Shown: one piece after another, positions 17,341-24,569 of the stretch
How positions within the stretch are numbered: position 1 is the first letter of the stretch
How the letters are laid out: each line of letters opens with the position of its first letter
Source of the DNA: an uncultured Clostridia bacterium
GTDB lineage: Bacteria; Bacillota; Clostridia; Oscillospirales; Acutalibacteraceae
Direction of reading: 5' to 3'
NCBI GenBank assembly: GCA_947631945.1
Contig: CANRNI010000019.1
Coordinates: 1-45,517 of the forward strand
Length of the DNA stretch: 45,517 bases
Made by a program: the position numbers and the translations under genes
The notes under the pieces: generated by a model
What the model was told of the DNA's origin: nothing
The model's input: only the letters and a program-made list of their open reading frames with translations
Database searches by the model: none

Positions 17341-18827
17341 TCATCACCGGAGTTTTCCTTTTCATCAGGCGGACTGTCGGTCTGACTGAATGCAGCTCCG
17401 TATTGTTCCAGATCCTCTTGTTTCTGCTTTTTCACGCGCTCCAATTCCTTTTGCGCGTCATCAACCCACGGGTGCATTGCAATAATCGTTTCGTCAGACA
17501 GTATTCCGACCGACTTTTGACAGTTGTCAATAGCTTCGGATTCGCTTATCAGAATATCGCGGTTGAAGATGATTTCCGCTTCTTCGGTTTCAAAATCTCC
17601 CGCGCCCACATTCGCAAAATGCGCTTTAACAAACCAGACAAGTTCATTAAAAGACGCTTGAAATTCCGTTTCCATGGTGTTTGCGTCAAGGTCAATGTCA
17701 GAATACATTGACAGAATATTCATCTGATTTGGGTTTCCTGCAAGCCTGTCATCTTTTGCATCGAACCCCATTGCATTTTCGATTATAGCTTTCTTGAAAA
17801 TTTCAAGAATTGCCTTATAGTTTTCAGAATTAACTTCCAGCTGCAAGGTCCTCAAATCTCCCGCTGCGCCCTCAATGGTGCTGACTTTGACAGCTCCGAA
17901 CTGTGAAAGATTTCGGCGAAACTCACCAAGGTTTTCACCGTCATAATTCACCAGAACCAGAATGGTATTCCGAACATCTTCTTCCATCACGTTCTGGAAG
18001 TTGGATTCAATCAAATTCAAACCGTCCTGCAAGGTCTTAATCATTTTAATCAGGGGGATTTCCTTGCTGTTGTACTTAAACGGTATCAGCGGAATTTTAA
18101 CCCAATTGTAGCCCGTTTCAACTCCGTTTTCGGTGACGGTAAAATAATTCTGAAAAAACGGCTCACACGGGGTTAGTGAACCGCCTGAACTAAGTTCAAA
18201 ATAATGAATGCCCTTGTCATCATACACTTCAACCTTTTCAACCACTCTTTCGGTGCGGTTTTCGTATACAATGACTTCATAAATCCGAATGGCATAATCC
18301 AGCTGTGTATGTTCCGAATCGTGCCAGCCGGGAATAATCTCAAAGGGTTTCAGCCGCTTGAAAGACAGCTCCCCGCGCTCATTGTAGTAGACATACAACC
18401 AGCCGATTCCGCAATTCAGCGCGTCTTCACCGACATTTTTCAAAATCCGCTGAAAACGCCTGTCAAACACCTGTTTCAGCAGTTTGGAATATACATCATT
18501 GTCAGACTGTATTGTCAGCGGTTGACCCAGCAGATAATTTGTCTTTTGGTCAACCATCTTCTTATACTGGTTGTCGACAATGCGGTTGTTCGGAAGGTTA
18601 TCCACCTTTACAAGTTCTCCGTCCTCACCGATAACCATTCTTTCACGGAATAAAATATCATGTTTTCCCGCGTAATATTTTTCCCCGTCAAACATTTCCT
18701 TTCGTCTGTTCGAGGTCTTAAAGCGGTTGATTTCGCTGATTACATACTGTTCATCGGTTATTCTGTCTTTACCGACCGTGACCGCCCTTGCAAGTCGAGC
18801 GGCTTCACTCAACATAAATTCAAACAT
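17337..18827 (-). CDS. Portal protein (SPP1 gp6-like)
   Basis: A 496-residue portal. ATG 18827 (MFEFMLSEAARLARAV) is chosen because AGGGGTG lies 6-7 bases upstream; a GTG three codons earlier overlaps it. The phrases YYAGKHDILFRER, NRIVDNQYKKMVDQKTNYLL and GIGWLYVYYNERGELSF are signature parts of the SPP1 gp6 family. The acidic C-terminus (DSPPDEKENSGDE) is usual. Twelve copies form the DNA channel at the head vertex. It sits between a small HExxH protein gene and the minor head gene. Confidence 0.92.
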   Translation of the reverse strand: MFEFMLSEAARLARAVTVGKDRITDEQYVISEINRFKTSNRRKEMFDGEKYYAGKHDILFRERMVIGEDGELVKVDNLPNNRIVDNQYKKMVDQKTNYLLGQPLTIQSDNDVYSKLLKQVFDRRFQRILKNVGEDALNCGIGWLYVYYNERGELSFKRLKPFEIIPGWHDSEHTQLDYAIRIYEVIVYENRTERVVEKVEVYDDKGIHYFELSSGGSLTPCEPFFQNYFTVTENGVETGYNWVKIPLIPFKYNSKEIPLIKMIKTLQDGLNLIESNFQNVMEEDVRNTILVLVNYDGENLGEFRRNLSQFGAVKVSTIEGAAGDLRTLQLEVNSENYKAILEIFKKAIIENAMGFDAKDDRLAGNPNQMNILSMYSDIDLDANTMETEFQASFNELVWFVKAHFANVGAGDFETEEAEIIFNRDILISESEAIDNCQKSVGILSDETIIAMHPWVDDAQKELERVKKQKQEDLEQYGAAFSQTDSPPDEKENSGDE

Positions 18828-18855
18828 GATATTCACCCCTTTCCTGAATTATAAT

Positions 18856-19179
18856 TTATAGCGCGTTCGCGCTCTGAAAAGCCTGAAGCAGTTTCGGGAA
18901 CTGATATGCAATCCAGTCAACAATTTCTTCGTTATCTGCCCACGATTCGCCTGCAAGCCCCGATTCAAATAAAAAAGCGTGTATGATTTCATGTCGAACT
19001 ACACGCTTTTTATATTCTGAAAGATTTCCGAGGGAATTCGGTTCGGGCAAAAGGTTTTTAATCACTAGTGTTTTTGTGGTATTATCACAATAGCCGTCCG
19101 CGCGTTCAAGAATAACGTCTTTTCCGCTGTTGCTCTCCACCAGCTTATATTTCGACCCTAACACATTAACTGTCTGCAT
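18856..19179 (-). CDS. Small HExxH zinc-site protein before the portal
   Basis: A 107-residue protein. ATG 19179 (MQTVNVLGSKYKLV) is preceded by AGAGGTG. The centre carries VVRHEIIHAFLFESGL, a clear HExxH site, followed by NEEIVDWIAYQFPKLL, where Glu residues may be the third ligand. It is too small for a full secreted protease and looks like a minimal gluzincin. Short proteins of this type occur near terminase or portal genes of clostridial phages; their role is unknown. Confidence 0.7.
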   Translation of the reverse strand: MQTVNVLGSKYKLVESNSGKDVILERADGYCDNTTKTLVIKNLLPEPNSLGNLSEYKKRVVRHEIIHAFLFESGLAGESWADNEEIVDWIAYQFPKLLQAFQSANAL

Positions 19180-19275
19180 TTTCAGCACCTCTTTCTGTCA
19201 AAATTTATGCGTCAACAAATTCTTTTCTGCACTATAAACGGATTTGTTTGCCGTTTTGTTACTAGCTTGTCACTA

Positions 19276-20586
19276 TCAATCGAAACTGAACACTTTTGCG
19301 CGGTTGAAATCTTCCAGCGCGTAACGCATAGCGTCCATCAAGTGGTTAAAGTCATCAATCGGAACATTCAGACGTTTTCCGAATTTGTCCACGTCCCATG
19401 TGTAGTTGCTGATTTCAGTCAGGAAGTTTACGCATTTCGGGTGTATGACAATGTGGAAGTCCTGAATAAACTGTATTCCGTGATTGACGCTGTCTTTGCC
19501 TTTCCGAGCGGCTTTAATCCGAGCCATACCCAGATTTCGCAATTCAGCAATGGATTTCGGTTCTGCCGCATCAGCCGTGATTTTTTCCTTGACATATCCC
19601 ATTTCCAGAATATTTCGGAAAATCGCGCTGTTTACCAGACCCGTTTTATACATTTCATCAAACACATAAATGACTTTATTTGCCATATCGACCATACCGC
19701 ACCAAAAAGCAGACGGGTCATTTGTATAACCGAAATCCAGCCCGAAAGCGGATTTTATTCCCGCAATAGTCTTGACTTTTTCAAGGTCAAATACTTTTTC
19801 TTCCCAATTCTCAAAAATCAGCCCTTCGACAATGCCCCAATTTCCCAGCCCCGCGACTTGATATCTTCGGGGATTCTGAATCTTCATTCGCTCGAAAACC
19901 TTCAGGTCAGCTTCGTCCAACCACTCATTGCACAAATAATTTGTGGTAAGCGCGAGAACTTCGCCGTCTTCCGAAAGCGGGTTTTCTCTTGATCTGAATT
20001 GCGGCTCTCCTCTTTCGTTCGTTCCAATACAGTCATCAAAGAACCTGTTTTTAATCCAATGGTGTTCATTCCACGGGTTAAAGGTCATTGTTATTTGCTT
20101 GAATAAACCGTCTTCCACCGTACCGCGAATTGATTCATCAAGCATATCGAAGTCCGCTTCTTTCGTGATTTCATAGGCTTCTTCAATCCACATCCAGCAG
20201 AGCGAACCCACGTCCACCGTGATTGATGTTACCTTCAGCGGATCATCAAGCCCCCGAAAATAAATTTTCTGTCCCGTTGGAACATAAACCATTTCGAGCG
20301 GACTTTCTTTGACTTCCCATAGCGCATCAACACCAAAGCGGCGAATTGCCCATTTCAGTTCCGTGAAACAGCTGTCTTTCAGCGTTCGAAACGTCTTTCG
20401 CACAACAAGCGTGTTTGCGCCCGGATATTTCATCATGTTAAAAATGAACCAGAGCGCGGTTGTTTTTGATTTTTTTGAAGCTCGACTGCCTTTAACAACT
20501 CTGTACCTGCCCTTGAAGTTCCAAAATTGTTTATAGCCCTTGCCGATAACATCAGGAAGGAATATTTTTTGCGCGTTTTCACTCAC
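19276..20586 (-). CDS. terL: Terminase large subunit
   Basis: A 436-residue DNA packaging motor. The N-terminal ATPase has a divergent Walker A, GSRASKKSKTT (33-43), typical of PBSX-type terminases, and a Walker B, WMWIEEAYE (131-139). A coupling-type segment TMTFNPWNEHHW follows at about 167-177. The nuclease begins with FGLDFGYTNDPSAF (281-294, Asp 284 catalytic), and later DAAEPKSIAELR provides the next acidic residue. It works with the small subunit encoded upstream and docks on the portal. Length is normal. Confidence 0.95.
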   Translation of the reverse strand: MSENAQKIFLPDVIGKGYKQFWNFKGRYRVVKGSRASKKSKTTALWFIFNMMKYPGANTLVVRKTFRTLKDSCFTELKWAIRRFGVDALWEVKESPLEMVYVPTGQKIYFRGLDDPLKVTSITVDVGSLCWMWIEEAYEITKEADFDMLDESIRGTVEDGLFKQITMTFNPWNEHHWIKNRFFDDCIGTNERGEPQFRSRENPLSEDGEVLALTTNYLCNEWLDEADLKVFERMKIQNPRRYQVAGLGNWGIVEGLIFENWEEKVFDLEKVKTIAGIKSAFGLDFGYTNDPSAFWCGMVDMANKVIYVFDEMYKTGLVNSAIFRNILEMGYVKEKITADAAEPKSIAELRNLGMARIKAARKGKDSVNHGIQFIQDFHIVIHPKCVNFLTEISNYTWDVDKFGKRLNVPIDDFNHLMDAMRYALEDFNRAKVFSFD

Positions 20587-20780
20587 ACAAAATCATTCCT
20601 TTCCTGAAACCGCCTGCATTGCTTTTCTTTACACTTATGTACTTTCATCAGTCTTCGAGTAAGCGCGCCTTTGTGATAATGACAATAGCCGCACGGATAA
20701 AACGTCCAATTCTTATCAATGCACAAATAAGGCTTTTTGCATCTTGTTTCTTCGTTGTGCTTGTAGGGGCGGTATTTCAT
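20583..20780 (-). CDS. Small Cys/His-rich protein between terS and terL
   Basis: A 65-residue basic protein. It has ETRCKKPYLCIDK, FYPCGYCHYHKG and HKCKEKQC; six Cys and several His suggest two zinc-binding knuckles. I prefer ATG 20780, although an in-frame GTG at 20804 inside the terS gene is possible. Its stop overlaps the terL start (ATGA). A DNA-binding or packaging accessory role is plausible from place and charge only. Confidence 0.65.
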   Translation of the reverse strand: MKYRPYKHNEETRCKKPYLCIDKNWTFYPCGYCHYHKGALTRRLMKVHKCKEKQCRRFQERNDFV

Positions 20781-20781
20781 T

Positions 20782-21216
20782 TTAGTCTTCAAGTTTATCC
20801 TCACCGCTGATGATGACGGGAACAGCGTTGTCGATACTCAACTTTTCCGTGAACATTCCGAACCGCTTTCCAAGAAGTTCAGCAGCTTTCAAACGTTCCT
20901 TTTCATCAGGTGCTTTTGTTATTCTCCTGGCACTCGAACAGCCGTCCCCATGTCCCTCAACAATGACAATTTGAGATTCCGACTCTCCCCGAAGAACAGA
21001 TGTCAGGTACACCATAACTTCTTCAGCTGTCGCAATGGTTTTGTCGTGCATCTGTTCAAGTTGCTCGTCAATATAAGCCTTCACGTCAGGTTTCGTCAAG
21101 TTTTCCTGTCCGATGCTCTTTGCGGTTTTAACTGAATATCCCGCCCGAATTGCAGCCTGTGTCGCGTTGCAGTCAATCAAATATTCATCTGCAAATCGTC
21201 TTTGCTTGTTGGTCAT
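20782..21216 (-). CDS. terS: Terminase small subunit
   Basis: A 144-residue protein of the Terminase_2 (XtmA-like) family. ATG 21216 follows AAAGAGGTG. Residues 1-50 (TNKQRRFADEYLIDCNATQA, AIRAGYSVKTAKSIG) form the DNA-binding helix-turn-helix that recognises the pac or cos site. Residues 85-125 (APDEKERLKAAELLGKRFGMF) are the conserved oligomerisation part. It is the first gene of the late operon and lies 33 bases behind a terminator hairpin. Confidence 0.93.
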   Translation of the reverse strand: MTNKQRRFADEYLIDCNATQAAIRAGYSVKTAKSIGQENLTKPDVKAYIDEQLEQMHDKTIATAEEVMVYLTSVLRGESESQIVIVEGHGDGCSSARRITKAPDEKERLKAAELLGKRFGMFTEKLSIDNAVPVIISGEDKLED

Positions 21217-21248
21217 ACCTGTCACCTCTTTCTGAAAAAAATGCAAAG

Positions 21249-21278
21249 AAAAAGCCCATGAATATTCACGGGCTTTTT
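21249..21278 (-). terminator. Rho-independent terminator between the regulator gene and terS
   Basis: A 30-base near-perfect palindrome with arms AAAAAGCCC...GGGCTTTTT. On the minus strand every base pairs (one G-U pair), while on the plus strand that pair would be an A-C mismatch, so it acts on minus-strand transcripts. It ends in a U-rich tract TTTTTCTTT. It lies after the regulator gene and before terS, about 13 bases behind the predicted start of the promoter at 21298-21326. Confidence 0.8.
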
Positions 21279-21297
21279 ATAATTTTCCACTATATAA

Positions 21298-21326
21298 ATT
21301 TTATCACAAAGCGGGTTCATTGTCAA
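21298..21326 (-). promoter_or_regulatory. Predicted sigma-A promoter of the late operon
   Basis: The minus strand shows TTGACA (21321-21326), a 17-base spacer and TAAAAT (21298-21303). The -35 is perfect and the -10 matches five of six. It overlaps the last codon of the regulator gene and faces terS. The terminator at 21249-21278 would stop most transcripts after about 45 bases, so passage must be controlled or inefficient. Confidence 0.65.
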
Positions 21327-21733
21327 GGGGTTTTCAAAATTTTTTCAAAAATTTCTATGCCTTTTTTCAATCGCCGTTTGAGTGTGCTTCGTGAAATCTT
21401 TTCGGTTTTGGAAATTCGCGTGTAAGAATAGCATTTAATATAAAAGTCAAGAATAACATTTTTGGCATTCGCATCATCAATCAGCATAATCTTTTTGAAA
21501 TATTGAACACGCGCTTTCTGAAGCGTTTCAATCTCTTTATCAAGCATTATGATTTCATTTGTTATGCTTTGGATCTTGTCAGAAACGCTTGAATTCGCCG
21601 AAACGCTGTCCGAACCCGGAGATGAATATATAACTTTTGCAATCATCTGTTCTTTCTGTTCGAGCTTTGCAAAAAACAAAAAACTTGTCGTTCGGCATTG
21701 ATTCAAATACTGCTTTGCGGTCAATTCGGTCAT
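21323..21733 (-). CDS. Late-gene regulator, sigma-70 region 4-like (DUF1492/ArpU type)
   Basis: A 136-residue protein at the junction of early and late operons. The first 90 residues are helical (a DKEIETLQKARVQYFKKI coiled coil). The C-terminal part (VILDFYIKCYSYTRISKTEK, then SRSTLKRRLKKGIEIFEKIL) forms a helix-turn-helix like sigma region 4. Small proteins of this build (ArpU, RinA, DUF1492) turn on late genes in Gram-positive phages. It is followed directly by the promoter-terminator pair before terS and preceded by repeat island A. Whether it activates or anti-terminates is not visible. Confidence 0.7.
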   Translation of the reverse strand: MTELTAKQYLNQCRTTSFLFFAKLEQKEQMIAKVIYSSPGSDSVSANSSVSDKIQSITNEIIMLDKEIETLQKARVQYFKKIMLIDDANAKNVILDFYIKCYSYTRISKTEKISRSTLKRRLKKGIEIFEKILKTP

Positions 21734-21800
21734 GTGTCACACCTTCCTTTTCTGCCTTTAACACGCCTGAACGCGCATTATAAAACGCTTTGTTCATTAT

Positions 21801-22006
21801 GTTAAAGGTGTTCAAGGTCTTTTTCTATTACTATATATATTATCTTTTATACTATGATAAAATTTTATATATTGTTTTTATAAAGAAAAATGAATTTCAC
21901 CTTGAACACCTTTAACACAATTTCAGAATTTCCTTTGTTCATAAGGTTTTAAGTATGTTCAAGGTGAACGATTTTCACCTTGAACACCTTCAACACCACC
22001 TTGAAC
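21801..22006. repeat. Repeat island A: GTTCAAGGT units around an AT-rich core
   Basis: Nine-base units GTTCAAGGT or its complement occur at 21801-21809 (one change), 21810-21818, 21899-21907, 21908-21916 (one change), 21957-21965, 21977-21985, 21986-21994 (one change) and 21998-22006. The two outer pairs, 21801-21818 and 21899-21916, are perfect 18-base inverted repeats around an 80-base AT-rich core. The core and the pairs are repeated, in opposite orientation, at 39686-39799. No gene fits in 21734-22018. It may be a replication origin with iterons or a regulated promoter for the regulator gene. Confidence 0.8.
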
Positions 22007-22018
22007 ACAATTACTGTT

Positions 22019-22801
22019 CTATGCTCCACCCCTTTCTATTTCCTTTTCCACGCCATCAAGCCAGCTGCAAGCAATATCAAAATACTGTTCGTCAATTTCG
22101 AAACCGATATAATGTCTGCCCGACTGCACCGCCGCGACTAACGTTGACCCGCACCCGAAAAAAGGATCGAGAACGATTTCTGACTTTTCGGAAGAATTTT
22201 CAATAAAAATCCGCATTAAATCAGTCGGTTTCTGTGTCGGGTGTTTCTTTTTGCCGATAATATTCGAGATTTCTAAACAATTACTTGTTCCCATATTGTT
22301 GATACTCCGCGCCTTGCCTTTTCTCAAAAGCAAAATGAATTCAAGCTGTTGCATATAATAGCGGTTCGGAGTAAGGTTGTTTTTCTTCCAGACGAGTAAA
22401 TTCACAAACCTAAAACCAACCTTTTCAGCTTCGGTCTGAAGCTCTTTAAGATTTCTACCGTTTATCATTATGTAGCAATGACAGCCCGACTTCAACACCC
22501 GGAACACTTCGGGAAGCCATTCGGCAAAAGAAACATCATTGTGTGAAAACATTTTTCCTGCACGAACCGCGCAAGGTATTTCATCAGCGTCTTTCTTCAA
22601 CCACTTGTTGCTACAATTTGTACCGTCAGAAATTATTCGCTTTTGGAGTATGCCCGAAACTTCGTCTTTGCGCGGCTCTATGGTCACGCCGCCCGCAATG
22701 ATTTTATACGGGCAATCCGTGACCACCAGGTCAACACATTCTTCCGGAAGACGTTTCAAGCCTTCAATGCAGTCTTGATTATAAATCACATCAAGTTCCA
22801 C
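22019..22801 (-). CDS. DNA methyltransferase, N4/N6 type, beta order
   Basis: A 260-residue SAM-dependent methylase. Motif IV comes first, as TDCPY (28-32), a variant of DPPY. The C-terminal half has KKHPTQKP (185-192) and the SAM-binding LDPFFGCGSTLVAA (211-224). This order is that of beta-class amino methylases. It starts with GTG after AAAGGGTG, 2 bases after the HD gene. It is the last gene of the early operon and likely protects phage DNA from host restriction; the target base and site cannot be read. The central region is longer than in minimal orphans. Confidence 0.88.
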   Translation of the reverse strand: MELDVIYNQDCIEGLKRLPEECVDLVVTDCPYKIIAGGVTIEPRKDEVSGILQKRIISDGTNCSNKWLKKDADEIPCAVRAGKMFSHNDVSFAEWLPEVFRVLKSGCHCYIMINGRNLKELQTEAEKVGFRFVNLLVWKKNNLTPNRYYMQQLEFILLLRKGKARSINNMGTSNCLEISNIIGKKKHPTQKPTDLMRIFIENSSEKSEIVLDPFFGCGSTLVAAVQSGRHYIGFEIDEQYFDIACSWLDGVEKEIERGGA

Positions 22802-22803
22802 CG

Positions 22804-23385
22804 TTAAACACCCTTTATCTTGCTTGCATACATATCAGCCGTGTGTGTCCACAATACCGTTTGGTATTTGCGAATTGCAGCGTCAAACTGTCCCCGGCGT
22901 TCGGTTTCGTATGCTCCCATGTGGAAAGCAATGCAGAATATTTCTTCTTCGGTCAGGGTCATCAGCTGCGACAACAGCATAACCGATTTATCCCCGTGAC
23001 CCTTAAGAATAGCGGAATTGTTGAAAGTCCATTTCGGCGTTGTGCTTATCGGTGAACCTGTTCCCATTATAACAACATCACTTGCATTTTCGTCAATGTA
23101 ATCATCAATCTTGCAGAGATCGTGAAACATTCCGACTATATAAGGACTTCTTATGTCCTGCCACTGAATTTCAAACCGTTTTGTCATTTCGACAAGCGCG
23201 GTCATCACTTCAAAAGAGTGATCAAACAAACCGCCCGTATAATTGCCGTGATGATTTATAGCGGCGGGTTTCACGAAAAAGCCGTTTTCAACCAGCCATT
23301 TTTCAGCGTCAGCCGAAAGAAATTCTCCGACCGTGTCTTCAAACCTTTTCAGCCTTGTTGCATCATCAATTGTTTGCACTATCAT
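22804..23385 (-). CDS. HD-domain phosphohydrolase
   Basis: A 193-residue protein. ATG 23385 follows AGAGGTAG and overlaps the stop of the small gene before it. The HD signature is clear: GGLFDHSFEV (His 56), MFHDLCKID (His 88, Asp 89) and AFHMGAYE further on, which supplies a late His. Such enzymes remove phosphates from nucleotides. With ThyX and the MazG fusion nearby it belongs to a nucleotide supply group. The exact substrate is unknown. Confidence 0.85.
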   Translation of the reverse strand: MIVQTIDDATRLKRFEDTVGEFLSADAEKWLVENGFFVKPAAINHHGNYTGGLFDHSFEVMTALVEMTKRFEIQWQDIRSPYIVGMFHDLCKIDDYIDENASDVVIMGTGSPISTTPKWTFNNSAILKGHGDKSVMLLSQLMTLTEEEIFCIAFHMGAYETERRGQFDAAIRKYQTVLWTHTADMYASKIKGV

Positions 23386-23552
23386 CTTAAATCTACCTCT
23401 TTCTGCATGAAAAATCTGCAACCCAATTCCAAAATGAAGTTCTTGTATTCCAACATATTTATCTTGTCAGACAATTCTGCATTCAGATCTTTCATCTGTT
23501 GCTTATAACTGCACACGTCCTCGTGTATACACCCTTCACACTTTAGAACCAT
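23382..23552 (-). CDS. Small CxxC protein
   Basis: A 56-residue protein. It starts KCEGCIHEDVCSYKQQ, a C-x2-C-x5-C cluster, and continues as a single helix (LNAELSDKINMLEYKNF). It overlaps the gene upstream by 17 bases and its stop overlaps the HD gene start. The tight overlap, the ribosome-like AAAGGA upstream and the Cys pattern shared with other small phage proteins support it as a real gene. Function unknown; a zinc or Fe-S knuckle is possible. Confidence 0.65.
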   Translation of the reverse strand: MVLKCEGCIHEDVCSYKQQMKDLNAELSDKINMLEYKNFILELGCRFFMQKEVDLR

Positions 23553-23901
23553 CACTGTTTACCGTCCTTTCCCATTCGTCAATAAAAATTCCGTCCCGTT
23601 CCAACTTTTGAATACAAAGCCACGGTCTTTTATCGGGCTTGCAGTCGTCCATTAAATAACGCTTTGCAAGAGCGTCAATTTCCGTTGAAAAAGCCTTATA
23701 GAATTTGTAAAGCCGTTTTTTCCCGAAGTTAAATTCGGTATGAAGAACCCACAAAATCATTGCACAAAGTTCTTTGGCATTTTTTTCGTTGTATTCGACA
23801 AGCTGACGCTGAATTTCCTTTTCCATTGCCCTTCTTTCCTTTGACGTTAATTCCGCGCCAATAGGAATTTTGCCTGAAATCTTAATGTTCACAACCGTCA
23901 C
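23536..23901 (-). CDS. Conserved-looking early protein of unknown function
   Basis: A 121-residue protein with a basic helix (SKERRAMEKEIQRQL), then CAMILWVLHTEFNFGKKRL and LYKFYKAFSTEIDALAKRYL. The WVLHTEF.FGKKRL phrase occurs in small early proteins of Firmicutes phages, but I know no function for it. It overlaps the ThyX stop by 4 bases. No Cys cluster or catalytic motif. It may be a small DNA-binding or adaptor protein. Confidence 0.65.
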   Translation of the reverse strand: MTVVNIKISGKIPIGAELTSKERRAMEKEIQRQLVEYNEKNAKELCAMILWVLHTEFNFGKKRLYKFYKAFSTEIDALAKRYLMDDCKPDKRPWLCIQKLERDGIFIDEWERTVNSDGSKV

Positions 23902-24569
23902 CTGCCTTTTTTTGGAATAAAAGCCTGCCCGGCTTCACACGGGTGAATGTCGTCAAAAATAATCGGAACAAGACGTTGCAGTTCGTAAAGCAGGGGAACG
24001 GTGAGTTCGAGCATTTGCGGGTGTGGCGTGCCTGTTGTTCCCGCCGCTCTCAATTTTAAGAAATGCCGCCATTCCCGAAGGTTACAAGTCATTACAACTT
24101 CGGTTTTCAAGCTGTTTGGAAGTACCGAACGCGCTTCCTGCGGTGTACAACCAAAATCAAGAAGATCGAAATAACTGCCTTCGGCGGTCTGCATTGCCGT
24201 TTGCCAGATATACCATGCATCGCTGTCTTTTTCCAAGAAAAACGGCTCAATAAACACGATTTCCGAACCGAATTTTTCATTTGCATAGTTGCAGTACCTT
24301 GTTGATTCCTGTGCGAACGAAGCCATCCTATGTCTGACAAGTTCGTGCGAAATGCCCCTGTCACAAACAAATTTTACCATGACCGAACAATGTTCCAGCA
24401 TTGCTTCATGACCGCTCCTGATAAGCCTTTCAACCATTTTTGCAGCTGAACCGTCCTGAATTTTATCTTCGGACTTGTAGCAGGTTCTTGCAACAGCTTC
24501 GATTTTCTTCAGGATCTCCCCGCCGTTCACATCTGCGGCAATTTGCACATAAGGTTTAATTGTTTTCAT
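23898..24569 (-). CDS. thyX: FAD-dependent thymidylate synthase ThyX
   Basis: A 223-residue flavin enzyme that makes dTMP from dUMP. The ThyX motif RHRMASFAQESTRY is at 79-92. GHEAMLEHCSVMVKF (53-67) and NLREWRHFLKLRA further on are the flavin and nucleotide-binding phrases. ATG 24569 (MKTIKPYVQIAAD) follows AGGATGGGTGG. It overlaps the MazG fusion gene by 14 bases. The length is near the usual 220-250. Confidence 0.95.
   Translation of the reverse strand: MKTIKPYVQIAADVNGGEILKKIEAVARTCYKSEDKIQDGSAAKMVERLIRSGHEAMLEHCSVMVKFVCDRGISHELVRHRMASFAQESTRYCNYANEKFGSEIVFIEPFFLEKDSDAWYIWQTAMQTAEGSYFDLLDFGCTPQEARSVLPNSLKTEVVMTCNLREWRHFLKLRAAGTTGTPHPQMLELTVPLLYELQRLVPIIFDDIHPCEAGQAFIPKKGR

Noticed and set aside
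21579-21815. Minus-strand frame of 78 codons crossing repeat island A
   Set aside because: It overlaps most of the regulator gene in another frame and has no family resemblance.
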